A stretch of DNA of 64,000 bases from Enterococcus villorum (GTDB taxonomy: Bacteria > Bacillota > Bacilli > Lactobacillales > Enterococcaceae): assembly GCF_007990225.1 (NCBI RefSeq), contig NZ_BJWF01000005.1, forward strand, positions 42,086 to 106,085. The letters are read 5' to 3'. Shown piece after piece: positions 62,396-64,000 of this stretch. Each line of letters starts with the position of its first letter. Position 1 is the first letter of the stretch. The notes beneath the pieces are model-generated. The model saw only the letters and a program-made list of their open reading frames with translations. It made no database searches and had not been told where the DNA came from. The translations under genes were made by a program, and so were the position numbers.

Positions 62396-64000
62396 TTGAG
62401 TAAAAAGAAATTATCAAAAAAAAGGAAAAAACAATTGCTGGCGCTATTTATGTCAGCAGGCATGATGACAAACACTCTTGTTAGTGCAGGAGTAGCATTT
62501 GCCGAAGAAAATACGATAAACAAAACACAGTTATCGAGCAATACAAATAAAAGTGACAGTGTTAAAGCAACAGATAAATATGAAAAACCAGTTCTTGAAA
62601 GTCCTTATATTTATCAGACTGATTTGAAGGGAAGAACTACTCCTAATACAGATGTTTTAATTTCAGATTATGAAGGGTTCGATGGATATGTAACCACACA
62701 TTCAGATTCATTAGGTAACTTTACTGCGACTAGTTCTTTAATAAATAATCTTACAAAACATACTCCTGGAACTACTCTTTATGTAAAAGCTGGTGATACA
62801 AAAAATGAAAACTATGGTGAAGCGGAAACTACTCTAATTCATTATCCTACACCTAAAGTAAACGAAACTTATGCTTATGATACAGAAATAAAAGGAACAG
62901 CTTATCCAAACTCTAGAGTTTTTATTTCTGATAGTGATTTTGGTGGATATGTAACTGTTGAAGTTGATTCATCAGGTAATTTTACAGCTCCTGTTTCTCT
63001 GTTAAAAGCCTTAACAGACTATGAAAGTGGCAATACTTTATATTTTAAAAGTTCCGAGAGTGATATATATAGTCAAGCAGTCAGTCTAACATCCTCCACG
63101 AAAATTACAGAAAACCAATCATCCATTACAGCGAATGACTTCACATTAGAATATGGTGCAGATTTTAATGATCAAATTGCTATTGAAAAAGCATTAGCAA
63201 CTGCAACAGATGCTAATGGAAATGAAGAAGGCGTCAAAGTTAAAGAAAGTAACGTAGATACAAGTAAACCTGGTGAATATAGCGTAACTTTCATTTCTGA
63301 TTCAGGAAAAGAAAAAACGGTTAAAGTCACTGTAAAAGAGGCAGCAAAAAAAGCAGATACACCAGTCTTCAATCAACCTTATTATTATAATAATGATTTA
63401 AAAGGGAAAACTTCTCCGAATGCGTATGTAGATATTCGTATAAACGCACCAGGTGAAACCGACTTTACTGTTCAAGCAGATGGAAATGGAAATTTTACAG
63501 TTCCAAGCGAAACATTAAAAAAATATAGTGGTTATCAAGTTGGAAAGACCATTTATGCTACAGCTTCATTTGGAACTACTGAAACAACAAGCTCTGTAGC
63601 AATGGTAACTATAGAAAGTCAACCTGAGATTTTAACTGTTGATCCAGTATATGAAGATAGTGAGTATATTACTGGAACATTAACTAAAGGATACACAGGT
63701 GCCATTATTGCATACGATAGCAATAATAATATAGTTGCTGTTGCAGGTCAAAATGAATCCACTAACGGAACATTTAAATTAGCTATACAGAGAAAGCCAG
63801 TTCCAGGTGAAAAGTTAACCATAAAAAATTTTGATTCAGAAGGTGTCACAATTATTAAAGGAAAACAAATTACCGTACAAGAAAGAAATGTCGCTCCAAC
63901 CCTTCAGTCAGAAAAAGAAATTCATGTTCCTTATGGCAGTGAATGGAGTGACGAAATTGCAAAAGAACAAGCCAAAGTCAAAGCAACAGATGGCAAAGGA
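62396..64000 (+). CDS. Large repeat-containing surface protein (partial, TTG start)
   Basis: Begins with TTG after AAAGGGGGAG (MSKKKLSKKRKKQLLALFM); runs past the window end with no stop in 535 codons. A long basic Sec signal ends at SAGVAFA-EE. Then about 80-residue Ig-like repeats: PYIYQTDLKGRTTPNTDVLI, ETYAYDTEIKGTAYPNSRVF, QPYYYNNDLKGKTSPNAYVD, each with a GNFT centre. They alternate with DUF5011-type modules (LEYGADFNDQIAIEKALATA ... GEYSVTFISDSGKEKTVKV). Likely a wall-attached adhesin; the LPxTG or other anchor lies outside the window. Confidence 0.85.
   Translation, partial: MSKKKLSKKRKKQLLALFMSAGMMTNTLVSAGVAFAEENTINKTQLSSNTNKSDSVKATDKYEKPVLESPYIYQTDLKGRTTPNTDVLISDYEGFDGYVTTHSDSLGNFTATSSLINNLTKHTPGTTLYVKAGDTKNENYGEAETTLIHYPTPKVNETYAYDTEIKGTAYPNSRVFISDSDFGGYVTVEVDSSGNFTAPVSLLKALTDYESGNTLYFKSSESDIYSQAVSLTSSTKITENQSSITANDFTLEYGADFNDQIAIEKALATATDANGNEEGVKVKESNVDTSKPGEYSVTFISDSGKEKTVKVTVKEAAKKADTPVFNQPYYYNNDLKGKTSPNAYVDIRINAPGETDFTVQADGNGNFTVPSETLKKYSGYQVGKTIYATASFGTTETTSSVAMVTIESQPEILTVDPVYEDSEYITGTLTKGYTGAIIAYDSNNNIVAVAGQNESTNGTFKLAIQRKPVPGEKLTIKNFDSEGVTIIKGKQITVQERNVAPTLQSEKEIHVPYGSEWSDEIAKEQAKVKATDGKG

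Overview
The window comes from a low-GC Gram-positive chromosome, most likely Enterococcus. The host genes (dihydrofolate reductase, 49-residue L33, FecCD iron-siderophore system, asnB, membrane-anchored GDPD) look closest to the E. faecium / E. hirae / E. mundtii side of the genus, but that is recollection of family sequences and the species is not proven.

Layout. (1) 1-8228, core genes: the first codons of a probable rhomboid gene, 5-formyl-THF cyclo-ligase, a Fur-boxed ferric-siderophore ABC transporter, folA, rpmG, a DUF2188 protein and asnB. (2) About 8.6-11.19 kb, a decayed prophage end holding ruins of a CI-like repressor, an ImmA-type protease and an integrase plus one intact SHOCT-domain gene. 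(3) 11187-48485, a complete-looking HK97-type siphovirus prophage of about 37.3 kb. It is bounded by an 18-bp direct repeat that is the 3' end of a tRNA-Ser(CGA) gene. Lysogeny genes and integrase lie at the right end on the + strand. The lytic program runs leftward on the - strand: Cro-like protein, antirepressor, RecT and a nuclease, replication, small genes, late regulator, terminase, portal, protease, capsid, tail, baseplate, holin, a membrane moron, endolysin. (4) 48.5-64 kb, chromosomal accessory region: TetR and VTT-family membrane protein, GDPD, a probable bacteriocin locus (two XRE regulators, a membrane protein, a thioredoxin-like protein and a secreted two-cysteine peptide broken by an amber codon), several very small ORFs, a large GT-C-like membrane protein, a coiled-coil membrane-anchored protein, and the start of a large repeat-containing surface protein that runs off the window.

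How the parts fit. The order repressor, ImmA, SHOCT, integrase, att is seen twice: decayed at 9.1-11.2 kb and intact at 44.5-48.5 kb. This points to two successive integrations of related phages at one tRNA gene. The intact phage has a switch region in which two well-formed promoters face each other.

Most interesting for follow-up: a strand-specific structured RNA candidate with tRNA-like boxes (34080-34330, - strand); a baseplate protein fused to a metallophosphoesterase; an 18-bp motif repeated at three prophage landmarks; and the amber-interrupted bacteriocin precursor beside a CPVC thioredoxin with twin 16-bp palindromes upstream. Coordinates and starts were read by eye. Family assignments rest on motifs and gene order, not on database searches.
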